In this document: piece by piece, positions 34,929 to 43,861 of the stretch
Position numbering within the stretch: position 1 is the first letter of the stretch
Layout of the letters: the number at the start of each line of letters is the position of its first letter
DNA from: Bacteroidota bacterium
Lineage (GTDB): Bacteria > Bacteroidota > Ignavibacteria > Tepidaquicellales > Tepidaquicellaceae
Assembly: GCA_018266835.1 (NCBI GenBank)
Contig: JAFDZP010000002.1
Span: 62,001 to 126,000, forward strand
DNA length: 64,000 bases
Direction of reading: 5' to 3'
The notes under the pieces: model-generated
What the model was told of the DNA's origin: nothing
Database searches by the model: none
Seen by the model: the letters and a program-made list of their open reading frames with translations, nothing else
Made by a program: the position numbers and the translations under genes

Positions 34929-35630
34929 TTATAAACCGATTTTAAATCCTAAACCTACTGCAACTGAAAAATAGCTGCTTGAAGGAACATCCTGAAAAAT
35001 ATTTGAGTTTACTGATGGATTGCTTCCTTCAATTGTACGAGTATTAATTACTTGAACATTCGATTTACTCATTAAATTATGATACTTTAAAGTTACGTTT
35101 GCCAACCCAAGAGGACCAAGTCCAATATTTATCCCTGCGCCTATGTTAAAACCTGTCTGAGTGTAAACGTTATGTCTATCAGTAGTAACAGTAAAGGGCG
35201 GAGTTGTAACTGTTGTTGTTACTCTATCACCTAGTCTTGTTGCATAAATTCCAAAACCTACATCTCCAAAAAATCTATATAAAATACTGCCGGGTAAATT
35301 AAAATAAAATCTGGGTCCGACACTTCCTGAAAGCATGTATGTATTATCCTGCGTAATTGTTTGTCCGATAGCAGACTGATCTTTAGCACTTAAAAAATCT
35401 GCGCTGAAATTTCCGTAAACACCAAAACTTGATGTAATATTACCCACGACTTCTAATTGACCACCGGGGAATGATTTAAATGAGTTTTTAAAATTATCAT
35501 CCGAGAGCGGCGTTCCAAAAGCTCCCTTAACTATTATTTCAACGCTTGGTTTAATAGGCAGAAGTTTCTGAGCTGATGATATTGTTGTAACAAATAACAG
35601 AAGGAATGCGGTAAAAAGAATTTTTTTCAA
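34929..35630 (-). CDS. Outer-membrane beta-barrel protein, family A
   Basis: 233 residues, starting at TTG with AAGGAG upstream. A signal peptide (to about residue 20, SSAQ) is followed by alternating hydrophobic strands consistent with an eight-stranded OmpA/OmpW-like barrel, ending in aromatic FSVAVGLGFKIGL. It shares strands with the genes at 37601, 38488 and 39267 (for example VYGNFSADFLSAKDQS and NIGAGINIGLGPLG). It is part of an array of six barrel genes on this strand. The role is probably porin-like or structural; no ligand motif is visible. Confidence 0.82.
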   Translation of the reverse strand: MKKILFTAFLLLFVTTISSAQKLLPIKPSVEIIVKGAFGTPLSDDNFKNSFKSFPGGQLEVVGNITSSFGVYGNFSADFLSAKDQSAIGQTITQDNTYMLSGSVGPRFYFNLPGSILYRFFGDVGFGIYATRLGDRVTTTVTTPPFTVTTDRHNVYTQTGFNIGAGINIGLGPLGLANVTLKYHNLMSKSNVQVINTRTIEGSNPSVNSNIFQDVPSSSYFSVAVGLGFKIGL

Positions 35631-35758
35631 ATTTTCTCCTTTTTGTGGGGTTTAAAAATAATTAATACAATAATTTTAAAATTAAGAATAATAAAATTAT
35701 TTAGCTACTGTATTATTTTTTGAGATATTTGAAAATGTCAATTGTGGAAGGTATAAAA

Positions 35759-35789
35759 AATCCCCCGCAGTTATTCCCTGCAGGGGATT
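35759..35789 (-). terminator. Terminator of a family B barrel gene
   Basis: AATCCCCCGCAG pairs with CTGCAGGGGATT with one mismatch, flanked on the left by an A-run (minus-strand T-run) and on the right by A-rich DNA. Confidence 0.85.
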
Positions 35790-35816
35790 CAAAAAAACAA
35801 ATTATTAATTCCAATT

Positions 35817-36497
35817 TTAGAAGTGTACATTCATTATTACACTCATGATACCTGTACCAAAGTTTGTTGAAGAAGGACCTTTAGTTATTACTGATGTTCC
35901 TGCTCCGCCGTTTGCGTAAGGAATAGTTGTTGTTTCAGGTGCACCTGTTGTATTGAAAGATAATGTGTACTTTCCGCCTAATGAAATACCGGGTGTGAAA
36001 TACCAGTCAAAACCAACATTGATACCTGCGCCAAATGTCATTCCTGAATATTTTCTTTGGTAAACAGAGTTAGGTGCAGTTGTTCTGTCATCTGTTGTGC
36101 TTCTTGAACCAATGTTAACATTTAAACCGATGTAAGGAGCTATGCTGTACATTGATTTCATATGCATGTCAAAATCAATAGAAGCGCCGAATTGTGTTGC
36201 TGAAGATTTAGTTGTATCGTTTGTGGTTGCGCTTGCTGTTCCAAATGCAACACCGAATGCTAATGACCAGTCATTGCTTACGAAATATTTGAATCCAAGA
36301 CCGGCTAGTTGTGTTCCGTCAACTGATCCTGCATTTACAGGACCCAGGTCTGTTTGAAATGGTGTGTATGTGAACATCCAGGCTTTTGAGCCTTTCCAGA
36401 CTTCAGGTTTTGTTCCGTCCCATCCTTTATTTGCCTGACCGAATGTTGTTGAAGCAACTACAAACAACAAAACAAGTAGTAAAGAAATTTTTTTCAT
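35817..36497 (-). CDS. Outer-membrane beta-barrel protein, family B (copy 1)
   Basis: 226 residues from ATG 36497. The open frame extends 23 codons further, but this methionine starts a clean signal peptide (MKKISLLLVLLFVVASTTFGQ) and matches the paralogue at 36694-37374. The mature protein begins ANKGWDGTKPEVWKGSKAW, almost the same in both copies, and has regularly spaced beta-strands (YFVSNDWSLAFGVAFG, GAGINVGFDWYFTPG) ending in F. The two copies are a recent tandem duplication. The function is unknown beyond an outer-membrane barrel. Confidence 0.85.
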   Translation of the reverse strand: MKKISLLLVLLFVVASTTFGQANKGWDGTKPEVWKGSKAWMFTYTPFQTDLGPVNAGSVDGTQLAGLGFKYFVSNDWSLAFGVAFGTASATTNDTTKSSATQFGASIDFDMHMKSMYSIAPYIGLNVNIGSRSTTDDRTTAPNSVYQRKYSGMTFGAGINVGFDWYFTPGISLGGKYTLSFNTTGAPETTTIPYANGGAGTSVITKGPSSTNFGTGIMSVIMNVHF

Positions 36498-36638
36498 AAT
36501 TTTTCCTTTTATTTTAATCCAAGCCTCGTACAAAATTAATAAATATGAAAATATAATTCTATACATTTTGTAATAATATTCCTGATTGGAAGTTTTATAG
36601 GGAAGAATAGGAGAATAAATCCGAGATGGACATAAAAA

Positions 36639-36662
36639 AAGCGGCTTATTTCTAAACCGCTT
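36639..36662 (-). terminator. Terminator of family B copy 2
   Basis: AAGCGG (36639-36644) pairs with CCGCTT (36657-36662), with TTATTTCTAA in the loop. The left A-run supplies the minus-strand T-run. Confidence 0.8.
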
Positions 36663-36693
36663 CTTAAGAAATGTAAAAATATTTTCTAAACTA

Positions 36694-37374
36694 TTAGAAG
36701 TGTACGTTTAATATCACACTCATAATACCTGTACCAAAGCCTGTTGTAGAAGGACCTTTTGTAATTACTGAAGTTCCTGCTCCACCATTAGCATATGGTG
36801 TTACTGTTGTTTCCGGAGCGCCTGTTGTGTTGAAAGATAATGTATACTTTCCACCTAAAGACATACCTGGTGTGAAGTACCAGTCAAAACCAACGTTAAC
36901 GCCTGCACCGAAAGTTAATGTAGAGAACTTTCTTTGGAAAACTGCACCCGGTGCTGCTGTTCTGTCATCCGTTGAGCTTCTTGATCCAACATTAACGTTT
37001 AAGCCAATGTAAGGAGCAACGCTATACATGCTTCTCATGTGATAATCAAAATCTACTGAACCACCGAAGTTAGTTGCAGAAGTTTTTGTTGTATCATTTG
37101 TTGTTGAACTAGCTGTTCCAAAACCAACACCGAATGTTAAAGACCAGTCGTTGCTTACGAAATATCTGAAGCCAACGCCGCCCATTCTTATTCCGTCAGC
37201 TTCACCTGCGAATACCTGGCCAAGATCTGATTGGAATGGTGTGTATGTGAACTGCCATGACTTTGAACCTTTCCATACTTCCGGTTTGGTTCCGTCCCAG
37301 CCTTTGTTTGCCTGAGCAAATGTAGCTGATGCTACGAAAAATAGCATAACAACTAATAAAGTAATTTTTTTCAA
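36694..37374 (-). CDS. Outer-membrane beta-barrel protein, family B (copy 2)
   Basis: 226 residues, TTG start after AAGGAG. It is closely similar along its whole length to the gene at 35817-36497, with the same mature N-terminus ANKGWDGTKPEVWKGSK and C-terminus ending TGIMSVILNVHF. Differences concentrate in the predicted external loops (for example QVFAGEADGIRMGG against PVNAGSVDGTQLAG), as expected if loops are under diversifying pressure. A separate terminator after each copy suggests separate transcription. Confidence 0.85.
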   Translation of the reverse strand: MKKITLLVVMLFFVASATFAQANKGWDGTKPEVWKGSKSWQFTYTPFQSDLGQVFAGEADGIRMGGVGFRYFVSNDWSLTFGVGFGTASSTTNDTTKTSATNFGGSVDFDYHMRSMYSVAPYIGLNVNVGSRSSTDDRTAAPGAVFQRKFSTLTFGAGVNVGFDWYFTPGMSLGGKYTLSFNTTGAPETTVTPYANGGAGTSVITKGPSTTGFGTGIMSVILNVHF

Positions 37375-37550
37375 AGTTTTCTCCTTTTGATTATAGACTA
37401 GATTAGTCCGTTTTAAAATTAAGAATTATTTTTTAATAATTCCACATAAATTTAATGTTATGGTTTAATGCCTCTGTATAAACGTGTTAAATAAAGCATA
37501 GTTACCATTTTTTTTAATTTGCAGAAAATTTATTTCACATAAATTTTAAA

Positions 37551-37574
37551 AAGCGGTTTATTTCTAAACCGCTT
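37551..37574 (-). terminator. Terminator of the family A gene at 37601
   Basis: A perfect 10-base stem, AAGCGGTTTA (37551-37560) with TAAACCGCTT (37565-37574), with a TTTC loop and A-run on the left for the minus strand. Confidence 0.88.
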
Positions 37575-37600
37575 CTGCTAAATTAAAGACTGCGGTTACT

Positions 37601-38287
37601 TTAGAATCTGAAACCTACACCTGCATTAAATTGCAGGTAGCTGTACTCACTCAGATCTTTGGAAATAGAATATGATGAGCTGACTCCATTGACATCTGTA
37701 GTAGTTCCTGAAACTAAAGCATCTGAACTCTTCATAACAAAATGATACTTTGCGCCAAATGTGACAATCATTCTGGAACCTACGACAACATTGGCACCTG
37801 CTCCGGCATTAAAACCAAATTGTGAATTTGCATCCTGAGTAGTTGTTGAAGTTCCTAATGAAGTAGTAGTAGTTATATCTCCGGGTTTAGTTCCGTAAAG
37901 TCCTGCACCAACATCAGCATAAATTTTCCAAAGATGAGCATTCTTCATGTTGATATAATATCTGGGTCCAATAAATACAGGAAACTGCATTGCAGTTTTT
38001 TGAGTGGTTGTTGTTCCGCCTGTGGTAAGTGTGCTGTTCTTGGCACTGATGAAATCTGCGCTGAGATTTCCGTAAACTCCCCAGCATGGACTGAAGTCGT
38101 AAGCCAGTTCAATCTGTGCTCCCGGAAATCCGCTTACATTATCTTTAAAATCCTGATGTGAAAGTGGCACTGAATAAGAACCTCTTGCAATAACCTGTAA
38201 AGATGGTTTAAATGATGTGTGATTTTGTGCGTTTGATATGCCAGTTACTGCGAAAACGAGCAGCATGGCAATTAGGATTTTTTTCAA
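37601..38287 (-). CDS. Outer-membrane beta-barrel protein, family A
   Basis: 228 residues, TTG start with AAGGAG nearby. A signal peptide ends at about residue 20 (SNAQ). It is very similar to the next gene (38488-39186): SVPLSHQDFKD, SGFPGAQIELAYDF and GPRYYINM are shared. It ends in a barrel-terminal strand (YLQFNAGVGFRF). It is predicted to be a small eight-stranded outer-membrane barrel. A cysteine at about residue 69 (SPCWGVYG) is shared with the neighbour. No specific function can be given. Confidence 0.84.
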   Translation of the reverse strand: MKKILIAMLLVFAVTGISNAQNHTSFKPSLQVIARGSYSVPLSHQDFKDNVSGFPGAQIELAYDFSPCWGVYGNLSADFISAKNSTLTTGGTTTTQKTAMQFPVFIGPRYYINMKNAHLWKIYADVGAGLYGTKPGDITTTTSLGTSTTTQDANSQFGFNAGAGANVVVGSRMIVTFGAKYHFVMKSSDALVSGTTTDVNGVSSSYSISKDLSEYSYLQFNAGVGFRF

Positions 38288-38431
38288 TTGTTTCTCCTTT
38301 AATAGAATTTTCTAAATATTTTAATTTAATCAATATTTATTATTCCCATCTGTGCGAGAAATATATCCTGGGGTTTTTGTGAATAAATATATTTTAAGTT
38401 TACGGCAATCTGTTAAAAAAGTTATATAAAA

Positions 38432-38459
38432 AAAGGCGGTCTATTGCTAAACCGCCTTT
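38432..38459 (-). terminator. Terminator of the family A gene at 38488
   Basis: AAAGGCGGT (38432-38440) pairs with ACCGCCTTT (38451-38459), and the left A-run serves the minus strand. The loop CTATTGCTAA resembles those of the other array terminators. Confidence 0.85.
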
Positions 38460-38487
38460 TGTAATTACGTATATAAGGATTTATTAA

Positions 38488-39186
38488 TTATAATCTGAAG
38501 CCTAATCCTAAGCTGAATTGTAAGTAGCTTCTTTCAGGAACATCTGCTGCCGGACTATTATAAGGCAGACTTGTAGTTCCGTCTGAAATTGTACCTGTTT
38601 GCGAATAAGCTGATTTCTTCATTATGAAGTGATACTTTGCTCCCATTGTTACAACCATTTTGGAACCTACAACTACGTTTGCACCTGCACCGAGATTAAG
38701 TCCTACCTGTGAAAAAGCATCTTGTGTTACTGTAACTGTTCCTTGTGAGCTTGTTTCTGTATTATCGCCGCGTTTAACAGAGTATATTCCTACACCTACG
38801 TCAGTATAAATTTTCCATAATGGAGCTGAACGCAGATTGAAATAGTATCTTGGTCCGATTGAACCTGATAACTGTGTACTGGTTTTAAGGTCAGATGTAA
38901 CCCCACCTGTTGTAACAGGAAAATCTTTAGCTGAAATAAAATCTGCGCTGAAATTTCCATAAACTGCCCAGCATGGATTGAAATCGTAAGCTAACTCTAA
39001 TTGTGCGCCCGGAAATCCGCTTGTGAAATCTTTAAAATCCTGATGTGATAGCGGAACTGAATAAGCGCCTTTCACGATAACCTGAAATGTAGGTGTAAAA
39101 GGTGTCTTTACAATTTTGGATGTCTGTGCTTGTGATAATCCTGTTATCATGAGCATGAAAATGAATACGTAAATAATTTTCTTCAA
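38488..39186 (-). CDS. Outer-membrane beta-barrel protein, family A
   Basis: 232 residues, TTG start. Signal peptide MKKIIYVFIFMLMITGLSQA-Q. The body is a close paralogue of 37601-38287: VPLSHQDFKDFTSGFPGAQLELAYDFNPCW, FSADFISAKDF, GAGANVVVGSKMVVTMGAKYHF. It ends with YLQFSLGLGFRL, a typical recognition strand for the barrel-assembly machinery. Divergence between paralogues is mainly in serine/threonine-rich loops. Confidence 0.84.
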   Translation of the reverse strand: MKKIIYVFIFMLMITGLSQAQTSKIVKTPFTPTFQVIVKGAYSVPLSHQDFKDFTSGFPGAQLELAYDFNPCWAVYGNFSADFISAKDFPVTTGGVTSDLKTSTQLSGSIGPRYYFNLRSAPLWKIYTDVGVGIYSVKRGDNTETSSQGTVTVTQDAFSQVGLNLGAGANVVVGSKMVVTMGAKYHFIMKKSAYSQTGTISDGTTSLPYNSPAADVPERSYLQFSLGLGFRL

Positions 39187-39228
39187 AGTTTTCTCCTTTT
39201 TATTTTTGAAGTTTGAGGTTGTTTAAAT

Positions 39229-39248
39229 AAGCCGGCTTATGCCGGCTT
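39229..39248 (-). terminator. Terminator of the family A gene at 39267
   Basis: A perfect stem AAGCCGGC (39229-39236) and GCCGGCTT (39241-39248) with loop TTAT. The T-run on the minus strand is short, so termination may be weak. Confidence 0.65.
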
Positions 39249-39266
39249 AAAATTCTATGATATTTA

Positions 39267-39965
39267 TTATAAGCCAAATCTAAAACCAAGACCGGCTGTA
39301 ATTTGTAAGTAATTTCTATTTGGAATATCCTGAATTACAGTAGTTTCCTCAGTAGGGGTACCATTGTTATAAACTACTGTAGATGTTAGCGTCTGGTCTG
39401 ATTTTTTAAAGAGGTTATGAAATCTTGCTCCGAAATTTAAAAATAACCCCGGGGAAAGATTTACATTTAAACCGCCTCCAACATTCATACCGATTTGAGT
39501 AGCTCCGGGAAATGTAAATGTTTTAGTGTAAGTAGGATTTGTAGTAGATGTAAAAACTGCATCAGATGGATTAAATGAATAAACTCCGGCAGCTGCATCT
39601 ACATATACCTTTATGTATCTTCCGTCTTCAGGAGCAAAATAATAACGTGCACCACCGTATCCTGAATATTCATTCGAAACTGAATATTTAAATGAACCGG
39701 TTCCCTGCGGTCTTGCAATATCTTTTGACGGGATAAAACCCATGTTGAATGTACCGAAAATTCCCCAGTGTGATGATAAATTCACAACAGGTTCAACCTG
39801 GAAACCTATAAAGGCATTATCTGATGTATTTTCGCTGATGGGCTCATAAAAGGGTGCGTTCATTACACCTTTTACAATCAACTGCATATTTGGTTTGTAG
39901 TATTGGGCTTGTGAAAAACCTGATATAAGAAATGTGAAAATGAGTATGCTTAAAATCTTTTTCAT
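39267..39965 (-). CDS. Outer-membrane beta-barrel protein, family A (most diverged)
   Basis: 232 residues, ATG start. A signal peptide ends near residue 20 (SQAQ). It shares the family A frame (MQLIVKGVMNAPFYEP, WGIFGTFNMGFIPSKDI, GMNVGGGLNVNLSPGLFLNFGARFHNLF, final ITAGLGFRFGL) but lacks the GFPGAQ block and the cysteine. Its C-terminus (IPNRNYLQITAGLGFRFGL) is closest to that of 34929-35630, so the two may be the older members of the array. It lies 157 bases from the clpP terminator region. Confidence 0.82.
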   Translation of the reverse strand: MKKILSILIFTFLISGFSQAQYYKPNMQLIVKGVMNAPFYEPISENTSDNAFIGFQVEPVVNLSSHWGIFGTFNMGFIPSKDIARPQGTGSFKYSVSNEYSGYGGARYYFAPEDGRYIKVYVDAAAGVYSFNPSDAVFTSTTNPTYTKTFTFPGATQIGMNVGGGLNVNLSPGLFLNFGARFHNLFKKSDQTLTSTVVYNNGTPTEETTVIQDIPNRNYLQITAGLGFRFGL

Positions 39966-40046
39966 TACTGCTCCTTCTAAATTTTTATTTTAAAACTTTA
40001 ATGTGACATTTTGAAACAATTGTCATGTCAAATTATACAAACAAAA

Positions 40047-40074
40047 AAAGCAATTTCGAGACCGAAATTGCTTT
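40047..40074 (-). terminator. Terminator of the tig-clpP unit
   Basis: A 12-base perfect stem, AAAGCAATTTCG (40047-40058) with CGAAATTGCTTT (40063-40074). The A-run at 40043-40049 gives the minus-strand T-run. Confidence 0.9.
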
Positions 40075-40121
40075 CCCTGTTAAAATATCAATTTAAAATG
40101 CAGTTCTATATTTACAATATA

Positions 40122-40796
40122 TTATTTTTTCTCTGGTTTTTCGCGCTTTGTTAGAATTACATCAATTAAACCGTAATCTTTTGCCTGCTCTGCTGTCATA
40201 TAATTGTCACGTTCGGCATCCTTCATAATCTGGTCAGTCGGTTTGCCTGAGTGCTTTGAAATTATATTATATATAGTATCGCGGGTTCTGAGCATCTCTT
40301 TTGTATAAATTTCGATGTCAGTTGCCTGTCCCTGAGTGCCTCCTAAAGGCTGGTGCATCATAATTTTTGAGTGCGGTAAAGCAATTCTTTTACCCGCTGC
40401 TCCGCCTGTTAATAATACCTGTCCCATAGATGCAGCCATACCTACACAGATTGTGCTGATTTCAGGACGTACGTATTGCATGGTATCGTAAATTGCAAGA
40501 CCTGCAGAAACACTTCCTCCGGGTGAATTTACATAAAGCATTACATCTTTATCGGGATCTTCAGATTCTAAAAAAATCAACTGAGCTACAATAAGCGAAG
40601 CCATTTCATCGTAAACCGGAGTTCCTAAAAATATAATTCTTTCTTTTAATAATCTTGAATAAATATCATAAGCGCGTTCGCCTCTGGAAGTCTGCTCGAC
40701 AACCATCGGGACTAACTGGCTTTTGAATTGCTGAGCCTTATCTAATCCGTGATGGATAAGGTCTTCATTTCTTTTAATAACACTTGTAAAATCCAT
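40122..40796 (-). CDS. clpP: ATP-dependent Clp protease proteolytic subunit
   Basis: 224 residues. The catalytic serine is Ser123 in GMAASMGQ and the histidine is His148 in [11 protein letters not shown]. Family landmarks include [24 protein letters not shown] and [17 protein letters not shown]. It forms the tetradecameric barrel that degrades unfolded proteins fed by ClpX or ClpA. About 25 extra residues precede the usual processed start near [11 protein letters not shown], consistent with a self-cleaved propeptide. It is 24 bases downstream of the trigger factor gene. The usual third partner, clpX, is absent after it. Confidence 0.97.
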   Translation of the reverse strand: MDFTSVIKRNEDLIHHGLDKAQQFKSQLVPMVVEQTSRGERAYDIYSRLLKERIIFLGTPVYDEMASLIVAQLIFLESEDPDKDVMLYVNSPGGSVSAGLAIYDTMQYVRPEISTICVGMAASMGQVLLTGGAAGKRIALPHSKIMMHQPLGGTQGQATDIEIYTKEMLRTRDTIYNIISKHSGKPTDQIMKDAERDNYMTAEQAKDYGLIDVILTKREKPEKK

Positions 40797-40820
40797 TTTT
40801 GTTTTTGAGGTTTTTAAAAT

Positions 40821-42113
40821 TTATTTTTCTTCGGCAGGGGCATTACCAAGCTCCTGTTTCTTTCTTAATTCGTTTTTCTCCGTTACCTTTGCATTGGCAA
40901 TTAAGAAATCCAATACTTTATCATTCAATATTCTCATTCTGATATCTTCATTTTGTTTATAAATTCCCAGAAGATTTTCAGCAGGAATATTAAATCTTGA
41001 AGCAGTCTCTTCGGCAAGCTTCATAAAGTCAGCATCATCAGCTTCAATGTTTTCAGCTTTGATTAATTCTTCGCGCAGGAGCATCCACTTTGCAGCAACA
41101 ATGGCATCTACTCTCTTTTGCTTTCTGAACTCAACTTCATCTAAGCCGTGATTATGTCCTTTATGTTTCTCTTTTTCTTCTTTAACGAAGTCATCAAGGA
41201 AGTACTCAACGTATTTATCGGGTACAACAACATCGTTTGCCTTTATCATTTCATTTACAACATCGTTCTTCATTTTATTTGAAGTCATGTCGTCATAAAC
41301 TTTTTTGATATCCTTTCTTATGTAATCTCTGAATTCCTCCTCAGTTTTAATATCGTCTTTTCCTAAGACCTTTTTGAAGAATTCTTCATTCATATCAGCA
41401 AGGATAACTTTTTCAACCTTAGTTGCCGTTACCTGAACTTTTTTCGGACCGCCGTCAGCATTCTTTGTTTCAACAACTCTTGATTCGCCTTCTTTGATGC
41501 CCTGGAAACCTGCTTTGAACTCAGGGTAAATATCAGGATTTGCAAGATAGATCTGCAAGCCTTTCTGAGTCTCCCCTTCTATAACATTTCCTGCGTCATC
41601 TAAGTTCTGTATATCAACTGTTATCATGTACTGGTCATCCATTGCCTGGCCGTCGAGCTCAAACGTAGCATTTCTGAATCTGAAATAATCTATCTCTTCA
41701 TCTACTAAAGATTCATGAATATCATAAACAGTTTTTGTCAGCTCAAGACCTTTGTACTCTTCAAGCTTTACGATTGGTTTTGTTTCGTAAGCGATTTTAA
41801 AAGTAAATTTTTCTTTCGGCTTGTAATCCATATCAAGGATTGCGCCGATATCGATAATATCAATTTTATTATCTCTTACATATTCTTTAAATACATCGTT
41901 TGTGATATCTTCAAGCGCGTTGAATTCAAGGCTCTCTCCGTACATTTTCTTTATCATAGAAAGCGGCGCTTTTCCTTTTCTGAATCCGGGAATATTAGCT
42001 TTTTTACGGAATTTTTCCGTAGCTTTATCAAAGTGTGGTTTTAATTCATCATAAGATAGGGTGGCTTCGAACTCTTTTTTAGTGTTCTCTAATTCTTTTA
42101 TATTAGTTTCCAA
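40821..42113 (-). CDS. tig: Trigger factor (ribosome-bound chaperone, prolyl isomerase)
   Basis: 430 residues. The ribosome-binding domain has the signature PGFRKGKAPLSMI (about residues 41-53; canonical GFRxGKxP). The middle FKBP-like domain (about 150-240) is divergent, with DGQAMDDQYMITVD and KAGFQGIKEG, and may have weak isomerase activity. The helical chaperone arms fill the C-terminal half. It binds at the ribosome exit tunnel and shields new chains. It precedes clpP in the classic tig-clp order. Length is normal. Confidence 0.95.
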   Translation of the reverse strand: METNIKELENTKKEFEATLSYDELKPHFDKATEKFRKKANIPGFRKGKAPLSMIKKMYGESLEFNALEDITNDVFKEYVRDNKIDIIDIGAILDMDYKPKEKFTFKIAYETKPIVKLEEYKGLELTKTVYDIHESLVDEEIDYFRFRNATFELDGQAMDDQYMITVDIQNLDDAGNVIEGETQKGLQIYLANPDIYPEFKAGFQGIKEGESRVVETKNADGGPKKVQVTATKVEKVILADMNEEFFKKVLGKDDIKTEEEFRDYIRKDIKKVYDDMTSNKMKNDVVNEMIKANDVVVPDKYVEYFLDDFVKEEKEKHKGHNHGLDEVEFRKQKRVDAIVAAKWMLLREELIKAENIEADDADFMKLAEETASRFNIPAENLLGIYKQNEDIRMRILNDKVLDFLIANAKVTEKNELRKKQELGNAPAEEK

Positions 42114-42645
42114 TGGATAAGTATTAAAAATTTAGTAAACGTTAAAAATAACCATAATAAATATGTGTTACAATCCGATAAAATGCCCACTTTTTTGTTT
42201 CAGTTTCAAACTACAAGTTTCAAATTGTAGCATTATAGTAACATTTTTTGTCATACTTATTTATGGAATTGTCACATTATTGTCACATACTTTCCCAAGC
42301 TCCGTCCCAAACTCCTGTTTGGGACGGCAATTGAAAAATGAAACTCCGTTTCATTGCGAAACAGAGTTTCGCTTACAATGCATTCCTAAACGGAGTTTGG
42401 GAATGAGGTAAGGTAAGATTCAAATTGTAACATTATTGTCGCATTTTGTTACTATCATTCCGCTACTTTTCAAGGAGGCGGTTGGGTTGATCAATAAAAC
42501 TATTCAACCTTGAATTGCTCCCAATAAAATACCAAATAAATTCTCCCACTTCAATCTTGACTTCCCTATTCCTACTAATAGGGAAAATATTTTATGGTAT
42601 TTGCAATCAATTGTAATTTTATATTCAAATAAGGATATTTTGATA
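42114..42645. repeat. Gap with TTGTCACATTA-type repeats and a composite hairpin element
   Basis: No gene seen; the open frame here is a translation of the repeats. Variants of the TTGTCACATTA motif are at 42224-42253 (degenerate), 42269-42288 (the TTGTCACATTATTGTCACA form) and 42425-42452 (TTGTAACATTATTGTCGCA). The composite hairpin element occupies 42302-42407. A fragment of the C-rich/G-rich family (CAAGGAGGCGGTTGGG) lies near 42471. The start region of the T9SS gene follows, with AAGGATATTTTG before the ATG. Confidence 0.72.
42302..42407. repeat. Composite multi-hairpin element, copy 2
   Basis: Four hairpins in order: CCGTCCCAAACtcctGTTTGGGACGG (loop in lower case), ATGAAACtccGTTTCAT, GCGAAACagaGTTTCGC and TTCCTAAACggaGTTTGGGAA. 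The element ends GGGAATGAG. It matches 15947-16070 in order and in most stem bases, but loops and several stem pairs differ with compensation (CGAAAC/GTTTCG against TGAAAC/GTTTCA), showing that pairing is preserved. Confidence 0.8.
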
Positions 42646-43836
42646 ATGAAAATCCTGACTCTTCTAAAATTACTTTTTTTATTTATAACTCTGCCGGCTA
42701 TTGCAAATGCGCAATGGATGAATACTAATTCGCCTCATTTCAGTGAAGTAACAGCTAGCGGAAAAAATCTCTTCGCTGCGGAGCAATTCAATGGAATTTA
42801 CATTTCAACCAATAATGGGAATAACTGGTCACTTACTTCTCTGGCTCAATCAGGATTCAATAAAGTCACTTCCTCAGGAGCAAATATTTATTCGGGGACT
42901 TTATATGGAGACAACCGCGGAATTTATATTTCAAGTAATAACGGACTGAACTGGACTCACACACTCTCCCCTTCCGAACTTTACGGAATTACTGCCATCT
43001 CTGCAAGCGCTAATAATGTGTTCACTTCAACAGGGAGATTTATATATCACTCAACAAACAGTGGAGCTAACTGGACTCAAACTCCCGTGACTTTCTTTGT
43101 ATATGCACTTGCAATAAACGGCAGCAATATTTTTGCAGGAGTAGAAACTGAGGGTGTTTATTTATCAACAAATAACGGAGTAAACTGGGCACAAACTTCA
43201 CTCAATAACAGAAATGTAATTTCATTAGCTTTTAGTAATAACAACTTATTTGCGGGAACGGATGAAGGTGTGTATTTCTCCACAAATAACGGAACGACAT
43301 GGACTCAGACATCACTGAACAATCGTTATGTATCTTCGCTGGTTATTTCTAACGGAAATATTTTTGCAGGAACAGATGCAGGTGTATATTTATCAAAAGA
43401 TAACGGTTTGACATGGATTCAAAAAAATCAGGGACTGGGGACAGATGTTTCAGACGGTCCGCATCTCGCATGTTCTAATGATTTTATCTTCGCATCGAAT
43501 CCTTCATCAAGAACTTACCGAAGAAATTTATCTGAGATAATAAGTGTTCGACAGATTTCTTCTTCATTACCTGATAAATTTTCTCTTGAACAAAATTATC
43601 CTAATCCATTTAACCCCGTTACAAAAATAATTTTTTCATTACCGAAATCTACTTTTGCCTCATTAAAAATCTTTAATCAGTTAGGGAAAGAAATAACAAA
43701 TCTCGTAAAACAAAAATTGAATGCAGGAAGTTATGAATTAATTTTTGATGCAACTTCACTTTCTTCGGGAGTGTATTACTACAGACTTGAAACAGAGAAT
43801 AGTTCACTAACAAAATCGATGGTGCTTATAAAATAA
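42646..43836 (+). CDS. Secreted BNR/propeller-like protein with T9SS sorting domain
   Basis: 396 residues from ATG 42646, which starts a signal peptide (MKILTLLKLLFLFITLPAIANA). The open frame extends to TTG 42601 but that adds a non-signal leader. The mature region has about seven repeats of a BNR-like unit, such as GVYFSTNNGTTWTQTSLNNR and IFAGTDAGVYLSKDNGLTW, giving a beta-propeller. The last about 80 residues are a T9SS type A domain (LEQNYPNPFNPVTKIIFSL ... SGVYYYRLETE). It is a surface-displayed or released propeller with unknown ligand. Confidence 0.88.
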   Translation: MKILTLLKLLFLFITLPAIANAQWMNTNSPHFSEVTASGKNLFAAEQFNGIYISTNNGNNWSLTSLAQSGFNKVTSSGANIYSGTLYGDNRGIYISSNNGLNWTHTLSPSELYGITAISASANNVFTSTGRFIYHSTNSGANWTQTPVTFFVYALAINGSNIFAGVETEGVYLSTNNGVNWAQTSLNNRNVISLAFSNNNLFAGTDEGVYFSTNNGTTWTQTSLNNRYVSSLVISNGNIFAGTDAGVYLSKDNGLTWIQKNQGLGTDVSDGPHLACSNDFIFASNPSSRTYRRNLSEIISVRQISSSLPDKFSLEQNYPNPFNPVTKIIFSLPKSTFASLKIFNQLGKEITNLVKQKLNAGSYELIFDATSLSSGVYYYRLETENSSLTKSMVLIK

Positions 43837-43861
43837 TCTTTTCTATTCACCAGTTACAGGA

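Noticed and set aside
42163..42411. 82-codon plus-strand open frame
   Set aside because: It runs through the TTGTCACATTA motifs and the composite hairpin element, ending IPKRSLGMR, a translation of the GTTTGGGAATGAG repeat end.
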